From assembly GCA_947458265.1 (NCBI GenBank), contig CANGYF010000015.1:44934-108933 (forward strand): 64,000 bases of DNA, written 5' to 3'. The notes under the pieces were generated by a model. The model saw only the letters and a list, made by a program, of their open reading frames with translations. It searched no databases and had not been told where the DNA came from. The translations under genes and the position numbers were made by a program. The DNA comes from Betaproteobacteria bacterium (GTDB taxonomy: Bacteria; Pseudomonadota; Gammaproteobacteria; Burkholderiales; CAIKXV01). Positions 46,478-55,679 of the stretch are shown piece by piece (positions within the stretch are counted from its first letter, which is position 1; every line of letters begins with the position of its first letter).

Positions 46478-48013
46478 TCAATTGCGCAGTTGCTGCAGCA
46501 GGGTCTGGTAGTCGCGTCCCAGCTCCGCATCGATCGTGCGCAGGCGCGCGATCTGCCGGCAACCATGAAGCACGGTTGTATGGTCGCGGCCACCGAAGGC
46601 GCCACCGATGTCCGGCAACGAATGATTGGTCAGTTCCTTGGCCAGCGCCATCGCGACCTGTCGCGGCCGCGCGACCGCTCGCGAGCGGCGCTTCGAGTGC
46701 ATCTCGGACACCTTGATCTTGAAGTAGTCGGACACCGCCTTCTGGATCTGTTCGATCGATACCTGGCGGGTAGCCACGGCAAGGATGTCGCGCAGCGCAT
46801 CACGCGCGGAGTCGATGCTGATCGTGCAGGCGTTGAACCGAGAGTAGGCGCGGATCCGGTTCAATGCGCCCTCGAGTTCGCGCACATTGGAAGGGAAATG
46901 TCGGGCGACGAAGAACGCGACTTCTTCCGACAGGTCCATCTCGATGGCGGCGGCCTTCTTCAGCAGGATCGCGACGCGCATCTCGAGTTCCGGTGGCTCG
47001 ATCTCGACCGTCAGACCCCAGGCGAAGCGGGTGAGCAGCCGGTCGTCCATCCCCTCGATCTTCTTCGGGTAGGTATCGCAGGTGATCACGATCTGCTTGC
47101 GCTGGTCGGTCAGCGTGTTGAACGCGTAGAAGAACTCTTCCTGCGTGCGGCTCTTCCCGGAGAAGAACTGGATGTCGTCGATCAGCAGCAGATCGAGCGA
47201 ATGATAGAAACGCTTGAACGCGTCGAACGACTTGTTCTGGTAGGCGCGCACCACGTCCGACACATACTTCTCGGCGTGGATGTAGCGGATCACCGCCGAC
47301 GGGTTGCGTTCGTGCACGAAGTTGCCGATAGCCTGCACCAGGTGCGTCTTGCCCAGTCCGGTGCCGCCGTAAAGGAACAGCGGGTTGTAGGCGCGGCCGG
47401 GATTCTCTGCGACCTGCAGGGCTGCTGCCCGGGCGAACTGGTTCGCCTTGCCGGTGACGAAGGTATCGAAAGTGAAGCCATCGCTCAGCGTGCCGATGGT
47501 CTGCGCAAGCGTGGGGTCGGTCAGGCTGCCGAGGCCGCTGGAGGCACGCGGCGACAGCGCAGGCTCTACCAGCATCGAGTCGGCGGCGGGGGCGTCTGCG
47601 AGGCCTGCTGCTGCCCCGGGAACGCCGCGGTCCACGACATCATTGCCCTCGGCAAGGGCGACTGGCGCTGTTGCGGCCGTCGCGTCCATCATGTTCAGAG
47701 GGAGGTCGGTATCGCGGGCAGCGGAATGTCCCGAGCCATTGGCCACTGACACTGCAGCAGACGTGCCGTTCACCGACTTGCGGGAACCGACCTCGATCTC
47801 GATCACCACCGGATCGCCGCGCTGCTCGGCAACTTTCTGCATGTCGGGCAGGTACTGTTCGCGGACCCATTCCAGCGCCTTGCGGCTGGGCGCGGTGACC
47901 AGCACCTTGCCGTCCGACTCGCGCGCAGACAGTGGCCGGATCCACGCGTCGTATTGCTGAACGGACAGCTTCTGCTTCAGCACGGACAGGCAATCGGACC
48001 AGAATTCGGACAT
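46478..48013 (-). CDS. dnaA: Chromosomal replication initiator DnaA
   Basis: 511 aa from ATG 48013 (MSEFWSDCLSVLKQKLSVQQYDAWI). Domain I is followed by an unusually long low-complexity domain II (about 85-180, Ala/Gly/Pro/Ser-rich). AAA+ domain III has Walker A FLYGGTGLGKTHLVQAIG and Walker B LLLIDDIQFFSGK. Domain IV has the DNA-binding DIGGAFGGRDHTTVLHGCRQ. There is no obvious Shine-Dalgarno. Divergent from rpmH. Confidence 0.97.
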   Translation of the reverse strand: MSEFWSDCLSVLKQKLSVQQYDAWIRPLSARESDGKVLVTAPSRKALEWVREQYLPDMQKVAEQRGDPVVIEIEVGSRKSVNGTSAAVSVANGSGHSAARDTDLPLNMMDATAATAPVALAEGNDVVDRGVPGAAAGLADAPAADSMLVEPALSPRASSGLGSLTDPTLAQTIGTLSDGFTFDTFVTGKANQFARAAALQVAENPGRAYNPLFLYGGTGLGKTHLVQAIGNFVHERNPSAVIRYIHAEKYVSDVVRAYQNKSFDAFKRFYHSLDLLLIDDIQFFSGKSRTQEEFFYAFNTLTDQRKQIVITCDTYPKKIEGMDDRLLTRFAWGLTVEIEPPELEMRVAILLKKAAAIEMDLSEEVAFFVARHFPSNVRELEGALNRIRAYSRFNACTISIDSARDALRDILAVATRQVSIEQIQKAVSDYFKIKVSEMHSKRRSRAVARPRQVAMALAKELTNHSLPDIGGAFGGRDHTTVLHGCRQIARLRTIDAELGRDYQTLLQQLRN

Positions 48014-48081
48014 TAGTATCAGGGTTCTCTGCGGCGGCGGTGCGTCGCGGCTGCGGCTGTGGATCGAAGCGAGGCTGGAAA

Positions 48082-48129
48082 CAGTCCTTCTTGCAGCCCT
48101 TCTTGCAGTCCTTCTTGCTGCCCCTCCGG
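48082..48129. repeat. 12-bp direct repeats upstream of dnaA
   Basis: CAGTCCTTCTTG (48082-48093), CAGCCCTTCTTG (48094-48105) and CAGTCCTTCTTG (48106-48117) are three exact-phase 12-mers. A decayed fourth (CTGCCCCTCCGG) follows. They lie 70-115 nt upstream of the dnaA start in the dnaA-rpmH gap and do not resemble DnaA boxes. They could be iteron-like protein sites or simple slippage products. Confidence 0.7.
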
Positions 48130-48193
48130 CCGCCCGTGGACGGTCCTGGTGCATGCACTGGAAGAACCTTGGAGTTTACCACTCGCGAGCGAG

Positions 48194-48202
48194 TTATCCA
48201 CA
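48194..48202 (+). promoter_or_regulatory. Perfect DnaA box TTATCCACA
   Basis: An exact consensus DnaA box in the dnaA-rpmH intergenic region, 181 nt upstream of dnaA. It could serve dnaA autoregulation or be part of oriC. Confidence 0.75.
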
Positions 48203-48254
48203 GCGCTTTTCGACCTGCGTTGCTACAGGCCAAACGGTACTGCACTCGGCAGGC

Positions 48255-48283
48255 TTGACACGAGGCTCGGTAACTCGTTTAAT
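48255..48283 (+). promoter_or_regulatory. Promoter of rpmH
   Basis: A perfect -35 TTGACA (48255-48260), a 17-nt spacer and TTTAAT (48278-48283, 5 of 6 matches) form the best sigma70 promoter in the window. Transcription would start near 48290, about 23 nt before the rpmH ATG. Confidence 0.85.
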
Positions 48284-48312
48284 TGAAGGCTTTTTCGCCG
48301 AGACCCATTCCA

Positions 48313-48447
48313 ATGAAACGCACATTCCAGCCTTCAGTCGTGCGCCGCAAGCGCACCCACGGGTTCCGCGCCCGCATGGCGACCCCCGCCGGGCAGGCCA
48401 TCCTGCGCGCACGTCGCCGCAAGGGCCGCGCCCGCCTCGCCGTCTGA
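48313..48447 (+). CDS. rpmH: 50S ribosomal protein L34
   Basis: 44 aa, [20 protein letters not shown] continuing to a highly basic C-terminus ([11 protein letters not shown]). This is the exact length and sequence pattern of bacterial L34. First gene of the rpmH-rnpA-yidD-yidC-mnmE operon, with a strong promoter just upstream. Confidence 0.97.
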   Translation: MKRTFQPSVVRRKRTHGFRARMATPAGQAILRARRRKGRARLAV

Positions 48448-48553
48448 GGATCCTTTCCGCAGGCAGGCCGGCGCAGTAGCCGGCAATAGAAACGACAGGC
48501 AGCACCGGCAAGCCCATGGCGATGCCCGGGACCTGTGTGCGTGAAAGAATCAG

Positions 48554-48931
48554 ATGCTGGCCCGTCCGCACCGCCTGCTCGGGGAACACGAATTCCGGGG
48601 GGTAATGGCCAGCCGGGTGCGCTGGTCGACTCCCGACTGCTCCATCCATGTCCGCTGCAACCCGGCCGCATCCCTCGGCATGCTGGGTTTCGTCGTCGGA
48701 CGCAAGGCATTGCGCCGGGCCGTCGACCGCAACCGTTTCAAGCGTTGTATCCGCGGCCGGTTTCGTGTTCTTCTGGCCGCCTTGCCCGGTCTCCAGGTCG
48801 TGGTCAGACTGCGAGGCAAACCCGGGGCCGGGGTCGACCAGGCCGCCAGCGAAGTCTGCACCCGGCTCGAGGATGTTGCCGCATGGTACGCATCGCAATC
48901 GGACTGCTCCGGATCTACCGCTACTTCCTGA
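48554..48931 (+). CDS. rnpA: Ribonuclease P protein component
   Basis: 125 aa. The RNR-type basic motif is [18 protein letters not shown] (about residues 55-72), which contacts RNase [17 protein letters not shown] and LGFVVGRKA match the conserved N-terminal sheet. Assists RNase P RNA in tRNA 5' maturation. Its 3' end overlaps yidD by 49 nt. Confidence 0.94.
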   Translation: MLARPHRLLGEHEFRGVMASRVRWSTPDCSIHVRCNPAASLGMLGFVVGRKALRRAVDRNRFKRCIRGRFRVLLAALPGLQVVVRLRGKPGAGVDQAASEVCTRLEDVAAWYASQSDCSGSTATS

Positions 48932-49182
48932 GCCCGCTGCTCGGGCCGCGGTGCCGATTCATGCCGTCCTGTTCCGAATATGCAATGCAGGCGTTGCATA
49001 CTCACGGCGCAGTGCGCGGTGGCTGGCTGTCCACGCGCCGGCTGTGCAAATGTCATCCGTGGCATCCGGGTGGGTTCGACCCGGTGCCTGATCCGACCGG
49101 CCGTCCCGAGACAAGGGATCCGGCTCCCCGTTTCGTCCCGGCAACCGCTCGGCAGGTGCCGGGCGGCGATTCCGTACTCTAA
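48883..49182 (+). CDS. yidD: Membrane protein insertion efficiency factor YidD
   Basis: 99 aa, ATG 48883 inside the rnpA 3' end. It begins [21 protein letters not shown]. The three-Cys signature of the family is clear: [15 protein letters not shown] and [17 protein letters not shown]. Inner-membrane-associated helper of YidC-dependent insertion. A 20-residue polar C-terminal tail is added relative to the usual 70-85 aa. Confidence 0.94.
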   Translation: MVRIAIGLLRIYRYFLSPLLGPRCRFMPSCSEYAMQALHTHGAVRGGWLSTRRLCKCHPWHPGGFDPVPDPTGRPETRDPAPRFVPATARQVPGGDSVL

Positions 49183-49199
49183 AGGTTCACGAACGTCGC

Positions 49200-50927
49200 A
49201 TGGATACCCGCAAGCTGGTCCTGTTCTTCATCTTCGCCTTTTCCATCCTGATGCTCGCGGACGCCTGGACCAAGGCGCAACGGCCACCTGCCGATGTCTC
49301 TGCCAGCGGCGCGCGCGCCGACGATGCGAAGGGCACGGCACCCGCCGCAGTCCCAGTGCCGAATGCGCCGGCCATAGCCGTGCCACAGGCCGGGGTGCCG
49401 GCTACGCCGGCAGCGTCGCCGACCACGCCGACCGGCGCGCTGCCGGGGGGAGAGCGCATCAAGATCGAGACCGACCTGGTAAAGATCGAGATCGATACGG
49501 TCGGCGGCGACCTGCGGCGTGTCGAACTGCTCAAGCACAAGCAGACCTACGCATACGACCGCAACTTCGTGCTGCTCGACGAGACGGCGCAACATACGTA
49601 CGTCGCGCAGAGCGGACTGATCGGTCCTGGGCTGCCGACGCACCTGACCCGCTACCGGCTACTTCCCGGGCCTCTGAAGCTCGAAGACGGCAAGAGCGAA
49701 CTGGTGGTCCGGCTGGAAGCCCTCGATGTCGAGGGCGTGAAGGTCGTCAAGCGGCTCACGTTCAAGCGTGACAGCTACCTGATCGACGTGGTGTACGAAG
49801 TGACCAACACGCGTGCCGAGGCGCTGTCGCCGTTCGCCTATTTCCAGGTGGTGCGCGATCGCTCCGTCCCTGTCGGCGACTCCTGGTTCGTCCCGACCTA
49901 TACCGGCGTGTCGGTGTATACGGACGAAGGCAAGTATCAGAAGGTCTCGTTCGACGAGATCGAAAAGAAGAAGGCCAAGTTCGTCACCCAGTCCGACAAC
50001 GGATGGGTGGGCATGGTTCAGCATTACTTCGTCACGGCCTGGCTGCCTGGCCCGAAGCAGCAGCGCGAGTATTTCGCCAAGCCCCTGGCCAACGGGCTGT
50101 TCGCCGCCGGGGCGGTGATGCCGGTGCCGGCGATCGCGCCGGGGGCCACCAGTACGATCCAGGTCCCTCTGTACTCGGGTCCACAGGAGCAGGAGAAGCT
50201 CGGCGAGATCGCACCGGGTCTGGACCTCACGGTCGACTACGGGTTGTTCACGATCTTCGCCTCGCCGCTGTTCTGGGTGATGAAATGGCTGTACGCACTG
50301 GTGCACAACTGGGGCGTTGCCATCATCCTGCTGACCGTCCTGATCAAGCTGGCGTTCTTCCCGCTGTCGGCGGCCAGCTACCGTTCGATGGCCAAGATGC
50401 GCGTCGTTGCACCGAAGCTGCAGCGCATCAAGGAACAGTATCCGGATGACCGGCAGAAGCTGCAGCAGGCGATGATGGAGTTGTACAAGACCGAGAAGAT
50501 CAACCCGCTCGGCGGCTGCCTGCCGATCGTGGTCCAGATCCCGGTGTTCATCGCGCTTTACTGGGTGCTGCTGGGTTCGGTCGAGCTGCGCCATGCGCCG
50601 TTCTTCGGCTGGATCATCGACCTGTCGGCGCCCGATACGTTGTTTGGGACGATTCCCTTCCTGAACATGCCAATCGGTCTGCTTCCGATGCTGATGGCCG
50701 CGTCCATGGTGGTGCAGATGCGCCTGTCTCCCGAGCCGCCGGATCCAATTCAGGCTCGGATCATGAAGGTGATGCCGTTCATCTTCGGCCTGTTCTTCTT
50801 CTACTTCCCGGCGGGACTGGTGCTTTACTGGGTCGTAAACAACGTGCTGTCGATCGCGCAGCAGTGGTACATCACCCGCCAGATCGAGACGGATGCGGCC
50901 AAGCCGGCCAATGCGGGCAAGCGCTGA
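49200..50927 (+). CDS. yidC: Membrane protein insertase YidC
   Basis: 575 aa. First helix KLVLFFIFAFSILMLADAW, an Ala/Pro-rich linker (about 35-85), the large periplasmic P1 domain (about 85-350), then the conserved insertase core. The core includes WGVAIILLTVLIKLAFFPLS, GGCLPIVVQIPVFIALYWVL and FFYFPAGLVLYWVVNNVLSI. Inserts membrane proteins alone or with SecYEG. It would also serve LH2 insertion, though that is inference. Confidence 0.96.
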   Translation: MDTRKLVLFFIFAFSILMLADAWTKAQRPPADVSASGARADDAKGTAPAAVPVPNAPAIAVPQAGVPATPAASPTTPTGALPGGERIKIETDLVKIEIDTVGGDLRRVELLKHKQTYAYDRNFVLLDETAQHTYVAQSGLIGPGLPTHLTRYRLLPGPLKLEDGKSELVVRLEALDVEGVKVVKRLTFKRDSYLIDVVYEVTNTRAEALSPFAYFQVVRDRSVPVGDSWFVPTYTGVSVYTDEGKYQKVSFDEIEKKKAKFVTQSDNGWVGMVQHYFVTAWLPGPKQQREYFAKPLANGLFAAGAVMPVPAIAPGATSTIQVPLYSGPQEQEKLGEIAPGLDLTVDYGLFTIFASPLFWVMKWLYALVHNWGVAIILLTVLIKLAFFPLSAASYRSMAKMRVVAPKLQRIKEQYPDDRQKLQQAMMELYKTEKINPLGGCLPIVVQIPVFIALYWVLLGSVELRHAPFFGWIIDLSAPDTLFGTIPFLNMPIGLLPMLMAASMVVQMRLSPEPPDPIQARIMKVMPFIFGLFFFYFPAGLVLYWVVNNVLSIAQQWYITRQIETDAAKPANAGKR

Positions 50928-52272
50928 CACGATAGCCGCCATTGCGACGGCCCCGGGCCGTGCAGGTGTAGGAATCGTACGGGTGTCCGGGCCGGCGGCG
51001 GCCCGGGTCGCCGAAGGTGTGGTCGGCAGTGTGCCGGCGGATCGGTTGGCGACGTTGCGCACGTTCCGCGACGGCAGCGGAGCTGCACTGGATGTCGGCG
51101 TCGCGCTCTGGTTCGCGGGGCCCCGTTCGTTCACGGGGGAAGACGTGCTTGAATTGCACGGACACGGCGGCCCGGTCGTGCTGCGCGGCGTCCTTCAGCG
51201 CTGCGTCGAACTGGGTGCGCGCATCGCCGAGCCTGGCGAGTTCACCCGTCGCGCCTATGTCAACGAGCGCATCGACCTGGCGCAGGCGGAAGCGATCGCC
51301 GACCTGATCGACGCGTCCAGCGAGCAGGCAGCGCGTGGCGCATTGCGCTCGCTGTCGGGCGAGTTCTCCGCGGCGGTCGACCGGGTGGCCGATCGCCTGC
51401 TGGACCTGCGCATTCTGGTCGAAGCGACGCTGGATTTCCCGGAGGAGGATGGTGTCGACTTCCTCGCCGAGTCGGATGCGCTTCAGCGGCTCGCGGTCGT
51501 GCGCAGCGAACTGGAATCGGTGTTCCGGGCGGCGCGGCAGGGCAGTGCACTGCGCGAAGGGCTGGTGGTGGTGCTGGCCGGCGCACCCAATGTCGGAAAG
51601 TCGAGCCTGCTCAATCGCCTGGCCGGTGAGGATGTGGCGATCGTGACCGAGCATCCGGGCACGACGCGAGATACGGTACGCCAGACGATCGTGGTCGATG
51701 GCCTTCCGATACACCTGGTCGATACCGCCGGGCTGCGCGACAGCAGCGATCCGGTGGAGCAACTCGGCATGCAGCGCACCCGAGAGGCGCTGGCGCGGGC
51801 TGATCTGGTCATTTCGGTGCGCACGGTCGAAGCGCTGTCTGGCGGAATCCCGGATCCGCTCCTTGCCTCGCAAGCGCTTGACGCACTGCCGAGTTCGGTC
51901 GCACGGCTTACCGTCGTCAACAAGACAGACCTGACGGGAGAAGCAGCTTCCGAGAGTCAGGATTCAGCTGGATGGACGATTCGCCTGTCCGCGCGCAGCG
52001 GCGACGGCATCGACCTGCTGCGCGCGGCACTACTCAGGCTCGGTGGTCAGTCAGAGACCGGGGAGGGTGTGTTTCTTGCCCGGGCTCGCCACCTCGCGGC
52101 GCTGCAGGAGGCCGAAGGGCACCTTTCGGCGGCAGCGGTCGGGCGCTTGCCGGCCGACCTGCTCGCCGAGGAATTGCGGCTGGCGCATGAAGCGCTTGGA
52201 TCGATCGTGGGTAGGATGACCTCCGATGCGTTGCTTGGGGAGATCTTTGGGCGGTTCTGCATCGGGAAGTAG
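50911..52272 (+). CDS. mnmE: tRNA uridine-5-carboxymethylaminomethyl synthesis GTPase MnmE
   Basis: 453 aa if ATG 50911 is used (MRASADTIAAIATAPGRAGVG); an ATG at 50893 is also possible. It overlaps the yidC end by 17 nt. Domains: N-terminal THF-binding, helical, embedded G domain (GAPNVGKSSLLN, DTAGLRDSSDPVE) and the invariant C-terminal CIGK. Works with MnmG, encoded 0.8 kb downstream, to modify tRNA wobble uridines. Confidence 0.96.
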   Translation: MRASADTIAAIATAPGRAGVGIVRVSGPAAARVAEGVVGSVPADRLATLRTFRDGSGAALDVGVALWFAGPRSFTGEDVLELHGHGGPVVLRGVLQRCVELGARIAEPGEFTRRAYVNERIDLAQAEAIADLIDASSEQAARGALRSLSGEFSAAVDRVADRLLDLRILVEATLDFPEEDGVDFLAESDALQRLAVVRSELESVFRAARQGSALREGLVVVLAGAPNVGKSSLLNRLAGEDVAIVTEHPGTTRDTVRQTIVVDGLPIHLVDTAGLRDSSDPVEQLGMQRTREALARADLVISVRTVEALSGGIPDPLLASQALDALPSSVARLTVVNKTDLTGEAASESQDSAGWTIRLSARSGDGIDLLRAALLRLGGQSETGEGVFLARARHLAALQEAEGHLSAAAVGRLPADLLAEELRLAHEALGSIVGRMTSDALLGEIFGRFCIGK

Positions 52273-52337
52273 TTTAGCCAGTCGCCGGAAGAACCTCGCA
52301 GACAGAGGCGGGCAGGTGGCGTGATGGCAACCGCGGA

Positions 52338-52778
52338 TCAGTACCCGCGAGTGTCCGTATCGCCAGCGATATGCAGGACCACCTCCCGGCGATGGGGGTG
52401 TGTACGTTGCTCCCAGAGATAGATCGCTTGCCAGGTACCGAGCATCAGGCGTCCTTTCGCAAGCGGGATGGATAGCTGTACAGCAGTCAGTGCGGCTCGG
52501 ACATGGGCCGGCATGTCGTCCGGTCCCTCGTCGCGGTGCCGGTAGAGCGGATCACCGTCGGGCACCAGCCTGAGCATGAAACGCTCCAGGTCGCCGAGCA
52601 CATCCGGATCTGCATTCTCCTGAATCAGCAGGCTCGCTGAGGTATGGCGGAGGAATAGCGTCGCCAGACCGTCGGCGATGCCACATCCCGCCACCAGAGA
52701 ATCCACACGGCGGGTGATGTCGTGCAGGCCTCGCCCCCGGGTGTCCACGGTGAATGTCTCGATGATCTGACTGAACAT
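52338..52778 (-). CDS. YjbQ/UPF0047 family protein
   Basis: 146 aa from ATG 52778 (MFSQIIETFTVDTRGRGLHDIT) with GGAG 7 nt upstream; an ATG at 52793 adds five residues. The family core includes FLRHTSASLLIQENADPDV, then DGDPLYRHRDEGPDDMPAHVRA and LMLGTWQAIYLWEQR. The E. coli relative has weak thiamin-phosphate synthase activity; the true role is uncertain. Convergent with mnmE. Confidence 0.9.
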   Translation of the reverse strand: MFSQIIETFTVDTRGRGLHDITRRVDSLVAGCGIADGLATLFLRHTSASLLIQENADPDVLGDLERFMLRLVPDGDPLYRHRDEGPDDMPAHVRAALTAVQLSIPLAKGRLMLGTWQAIYLWEQRTHPHRREVVLHIAGDTDTRGY

Positions 52779-52863
52779 GCGCGCGTACTCCATTCATCCG
52801 ACGGTTGGCCACAGGGTCGGCGACGCTGGCCCGGGATCGATTATCGACGGAGATGGCCCCCGC

Positions 52864-52879
52864 TGTTTCACGTGAAACA
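52864..52879. promoter_or_regulatory. parS: parS centromere site (perfect)
   Basis: TGTTTCACGTGAAACA is the exact 16-bp consensus palindrome bound by ParB. It lies 150 nt upstream of mnmG and 2.8 kb from parA-parB, in the usual origin-proximal position. Confidence 0.95.
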
Positions 52880-52890
52880 GGATGCGCCCG

Positions 52891-52906
52891 CGTTTCACGT
52901 GAAACA
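52891..52906. promoter_or_regulatory. parS: parS centromere site (one mismatch)
   Basis: CGTTTCACGTGAAACA differs from the consensus only in the first base. Its centre is 27 bp from the centre of the first parS. The pair presumably nucleates ParB spreading. Confidence 0.92.
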
Positions 52907-53028
52907 ACCGCGACCAACTACCGATTCAAATTGCCCACCAGCGAGCGCTCCCCTACAATCGTCGGCCCCGCCCACGGGCGCCCCTCGATGCTTTGCCAGC
53001 CGAGTTCCTCGCCGCCAGAGACGCTGCC

Positions 53029-54942
53029 ATGTGGTTTCCGACCCAATATGATGTGATCGTTGTAGGCGGTGGCCATGCTGGCACCGAGGCTGCGCTCGCA
53101 TCGGCCCGAAGCGGCCGGGCCACTTTGCTGCTGACCCATAACGTCGAGACGCTGGGCCAGATGTCCTGCAATCCCTCGATCGGAGGCATCGGCAAGGGCC
53201 ACCTCGTGAAGGAGATCGATGCGCTGGGCGGCTCCATGGCCCAGGCTGCCGACGAGGCGGGGATCCAGTTCCGGATCCTGAACTCGCGCAAGGGTCCCGC
53301 TGTCCGCGCGACGCGCGCCCAGGCCGATCGCGTCCTGTACAAGGCGGCGATCAGACGCCGGATCGAGAATCAACCCAACCTTGCGGTGTTCCAGCAAGCG
53401 GTCGACGACCTGATCCTCGAAAATGGACAGATTGCCGGCGCCATCACCCAGTCAGGCATTCGCTTCCGCGCACGAGCGGTCGTATTGACCACCGGCACTT
53501 TCCTGTCCGGCCTTATTCACATCGGCATGACCAACCATGCCGCCGGCAGGGCAGGGGATCCGCCAGCGCTCCGGCTCGCGGAGAAGTTGCGCGAACTGAA
53601 ACTGCCGCTCGGGCGACTGAAGACCGGTACACCGCCTCGGCTGGACGCACGCACCATCGATTTCTCGGTGCTCGAGCGGCAGCCGGGCGACGATCCGGTC
53701 CCGGTCTTCTCCTTCCTCGGCTCCCAGGCGCAGCATCCGCGGCAGATTCCGTGCTGGATCACCCATACCAACAGCCGTACCCATGACGTGATTCGGGCTA
53801 ACCTGGATCGGTCACCGATGTTCGCAGGCGTGATCGAGGGCGTTGGTCCGCGGTACTGCCCGTCCATCGAGGACAAGATCACCCGATTTGCCGGCCGGGA
53901 CAGCCACCAGATCTTCCTCGAGCCGGAAGGGCTGACGGTCAACGAGATCTACCCCCAGGGCATGTCGACCAGCCTGCCGTTTGATGTGCAGGTCGATTTC
54001 ATGCGTTCGATAAAGGGCCTGGAGAACGTCCACATCGTCCGGCCAGGGTATGCGATCGAATACGATTATGTCGATCCGCGAGCCCTCGGTGCCTCGCTCG
54101 AACTGAAGGCCATACCTGGCCTGTTCCTCGCTGGCCAGATCAACGGTACGACAGGCTATGAAGAGGCCGGTGCGCAGGGTCTGGTAGCCGGTATCAATGC
54201 GGCGCGTGCCGCGATCGGACAGGCACCCTGGCTGCCTCGTCGCGACGAAGCCTACATGGGCGTGCTGGTTGACGACCTGATTACCCGCGGTGTCACCGAG
54301 CCATACCGCATGTTCACCAGCCGGGCGGAGTACCGGTTGTCCTTGAGGGAAGACAATGCCGATATGCGTCTGACGCCGATCGGGCGTGAACTCGGCCTGG
54401 TCGATGATCATCGATGGACACAGTTCGAGCGGAAACGCGAGGCGATCGCACTCGAAACCGAGCGGCTGAAGTCGATCTGGATCAATCCAAGGATCATCAG
54501 CGAGGGAGATGCACAACGTATTCTCGGGCAGTCTATTGAGCGTGAGTATTCGCTTACACAGCTTCTGAGCCGCCCGGATGTAACCTATCGGGCGCTGATG
54601 ACCCTGCCTAGTGTCGGGCCGGGGGTGAGCGACGAAGCGGTCGCGGAACAGATCGAGATCGCGTCGAAGTACGCTGGCTACATCGGCCGCCAGGCCGACG
54701 AGATTGCGCGTCAGGACCAGCTCGAAACAACCCGCCTGCCGCCCGATTTCGATTACCTTGCACTGAATGGCCTGTCGATCGAGGCGCGACAGAAACTGAC
54801 CGCGCAGCGCCCGGAAACACTCGCCCAGGCCTCGCGCATGCCCGGCATAACGCCGGCGGCAATCTCGCTCCTCTGGGTGCACCTGAAGCGGCGCAGCCGC
54901 AATGAAGCCACCGTCGGCCAACCGGCCGCACGTTCGGCCTGA
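53029..54942 (+). CDS. mnmG: tRNA uridine-5-carboxymethylaminomethyl synthesis enzyme MnmG (GidA)
   Basis: 637 aa from ATG 53029 ([24 protein letters not shown]). FAD-binding [10 protein letters not shown] near residue 15; [24 protein letters not shown] and [17 protein letters not shown] are family hallmarks. The C-terminal helical domain binds MnmE and tRNA. An N-terminal extension to a TTG at 52993 is unlikely. Confidence 0.96.
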   Translation: MWFPTQYDVIVVGGGHAGTEAALASARSGRATLLLTHNVETLGQMSCNPSIGGIGKGHLVKEIDALGGSMAQAADEAGIQFRILNSRKGPAVRATRAQADRVLYKAAIRRRIENQPNLAVFQQAVDDLILENGQIAGAITQSGIRFRARAVVLTTGTFLSGLIHIGMTNHAAGRAGDPPALRLAEKLRELKLPLGRLKTGTPPRLDARTIDFSVLERQPGDDPVPVFSFLGSQAQHPRQIPCWITHTNSRTHDVIRANLDRSPMFAGVIEGVGPRYCPSIEDKITRFAGRDSHQIFLEPEGLTVNEIYPQGMSTSLPFDVQVDFMRSIKGLENVHIVRPGYAIEYDYVDPRALGASLELKAIPGLFLAGQINGTTGYEEAGAQGLVAGINAARAAIGQAPWLPRRDEAYMGVLVDDLITRGVTEPYRMFTSRAEYRLSLREDNADMRLTPIGRELGLVDDHRWTQFERKREAIALETERLKSIWINPRIISEGDAQRILGQSIEREYSLTQLLSRPDVTYRALMTLPSVGPGVSDEAVAEQIEIASKYAGYIGRQADEIARQDQLETTRLPPDFDYLALNGLSIEARQKLTAQRPETLAQASRMPGITPAAISLLWVHLKRRSRNEATVGQPAARSA

Positions 54943-55052
54943 GTGCCAGGAAAGCCGAAGCCATCCCTGCACTGACCCGCGACGCCGACGCGACGCCCGA
55001 AGCCGGAGCCAGACAGACGCATGCAACACACCGAATCCCCGAGGTAGACCCG

Positions 55053-55679
55053 ATGCCACAGACCACACTCGATACCGGACTCGAACGACTGGGCCTCGAC
55101 CTGCCCACGACTGCGCGGCAGAAGCTGCTCGACTACGTCGCCCTGATCGCAAAATGGAACCAGGTGCATAACCTGACCGCGATCCGCGAGCCGGGCAAGA
55201 TGGTGACGCATCACCTGCTCGACAGCCTGGCCATCCTAAAGGTCGTCGACGGTGCGACGAAGCGCGTCATCGACGTCGGCAGCGGCGCCGGACTGCCCGG
55301 CATCCCGCTCGCAATCGCCCGCCCGGACTGGTCGATCACGCTGCTCGACAGCAACCACAAGAAGGGTGTGTTCCTGCAGCAGGCCGTGAGCGAACTCGGC
55401 CTGTCCAATGCACAAGTGGTCGTCGATCGTGTCGAAGCCTTCCGGCCCGATGATGGATTCGACTACGTGGTGTCGCGCGCGTTCTCCGACGTGGCCGAGT
55501 TTGCCGAGCTGTCGCGCCACCTGCGCGGCGCGGGTGGCATGCTGCTGGCGATGAAGGGCGTGTACCCGTACGAAGAAGTGCTGCAACTGTCGCCCGAGAT
55601 CGGCGCCGTCGAGGTGATCAGGCTCGACGTTCCCGGCGTCGATGCCGAGCGCCATCTCGTGCAGATTGGTGCGGCCTGA
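55053..55679 (+). CDS. rsmG: 16S rRNA (guanine-527-N7)-methyltransferase RsmG
   Basis: 208 aa. SAM-binding motif VIDVGSGAGLPGIPLAIARP near residue 72 and the family motif KWNQVHNLTAIREP near residue 35. Methylates G527 of 16S rRNA; loss gives low-level streptomycin resistance in other species. Its stop overlaps the parA start by 1 nt. The 110-nt gap after mnmG shows nothing else. Confidence 0.95.
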   Translation: MPQTTLDTGLERLGLDLPTTARQKLLDYVALIAKWNQVHNLTAIREPGKMVTHHLLDSLAILKVVDGATKRVIDVGSGAGLPGIPLAIARPDWSITLLDSNHKKGVFLQQAVSELGLSNAQVVVDRVEAFRPDDGFDYVVSRAFSDVAEFAELSRHLRGAGGMLLAMKGVYPYEEVLQLSPEIGAVEVIRLDVPGVDAERHLVQIGAA

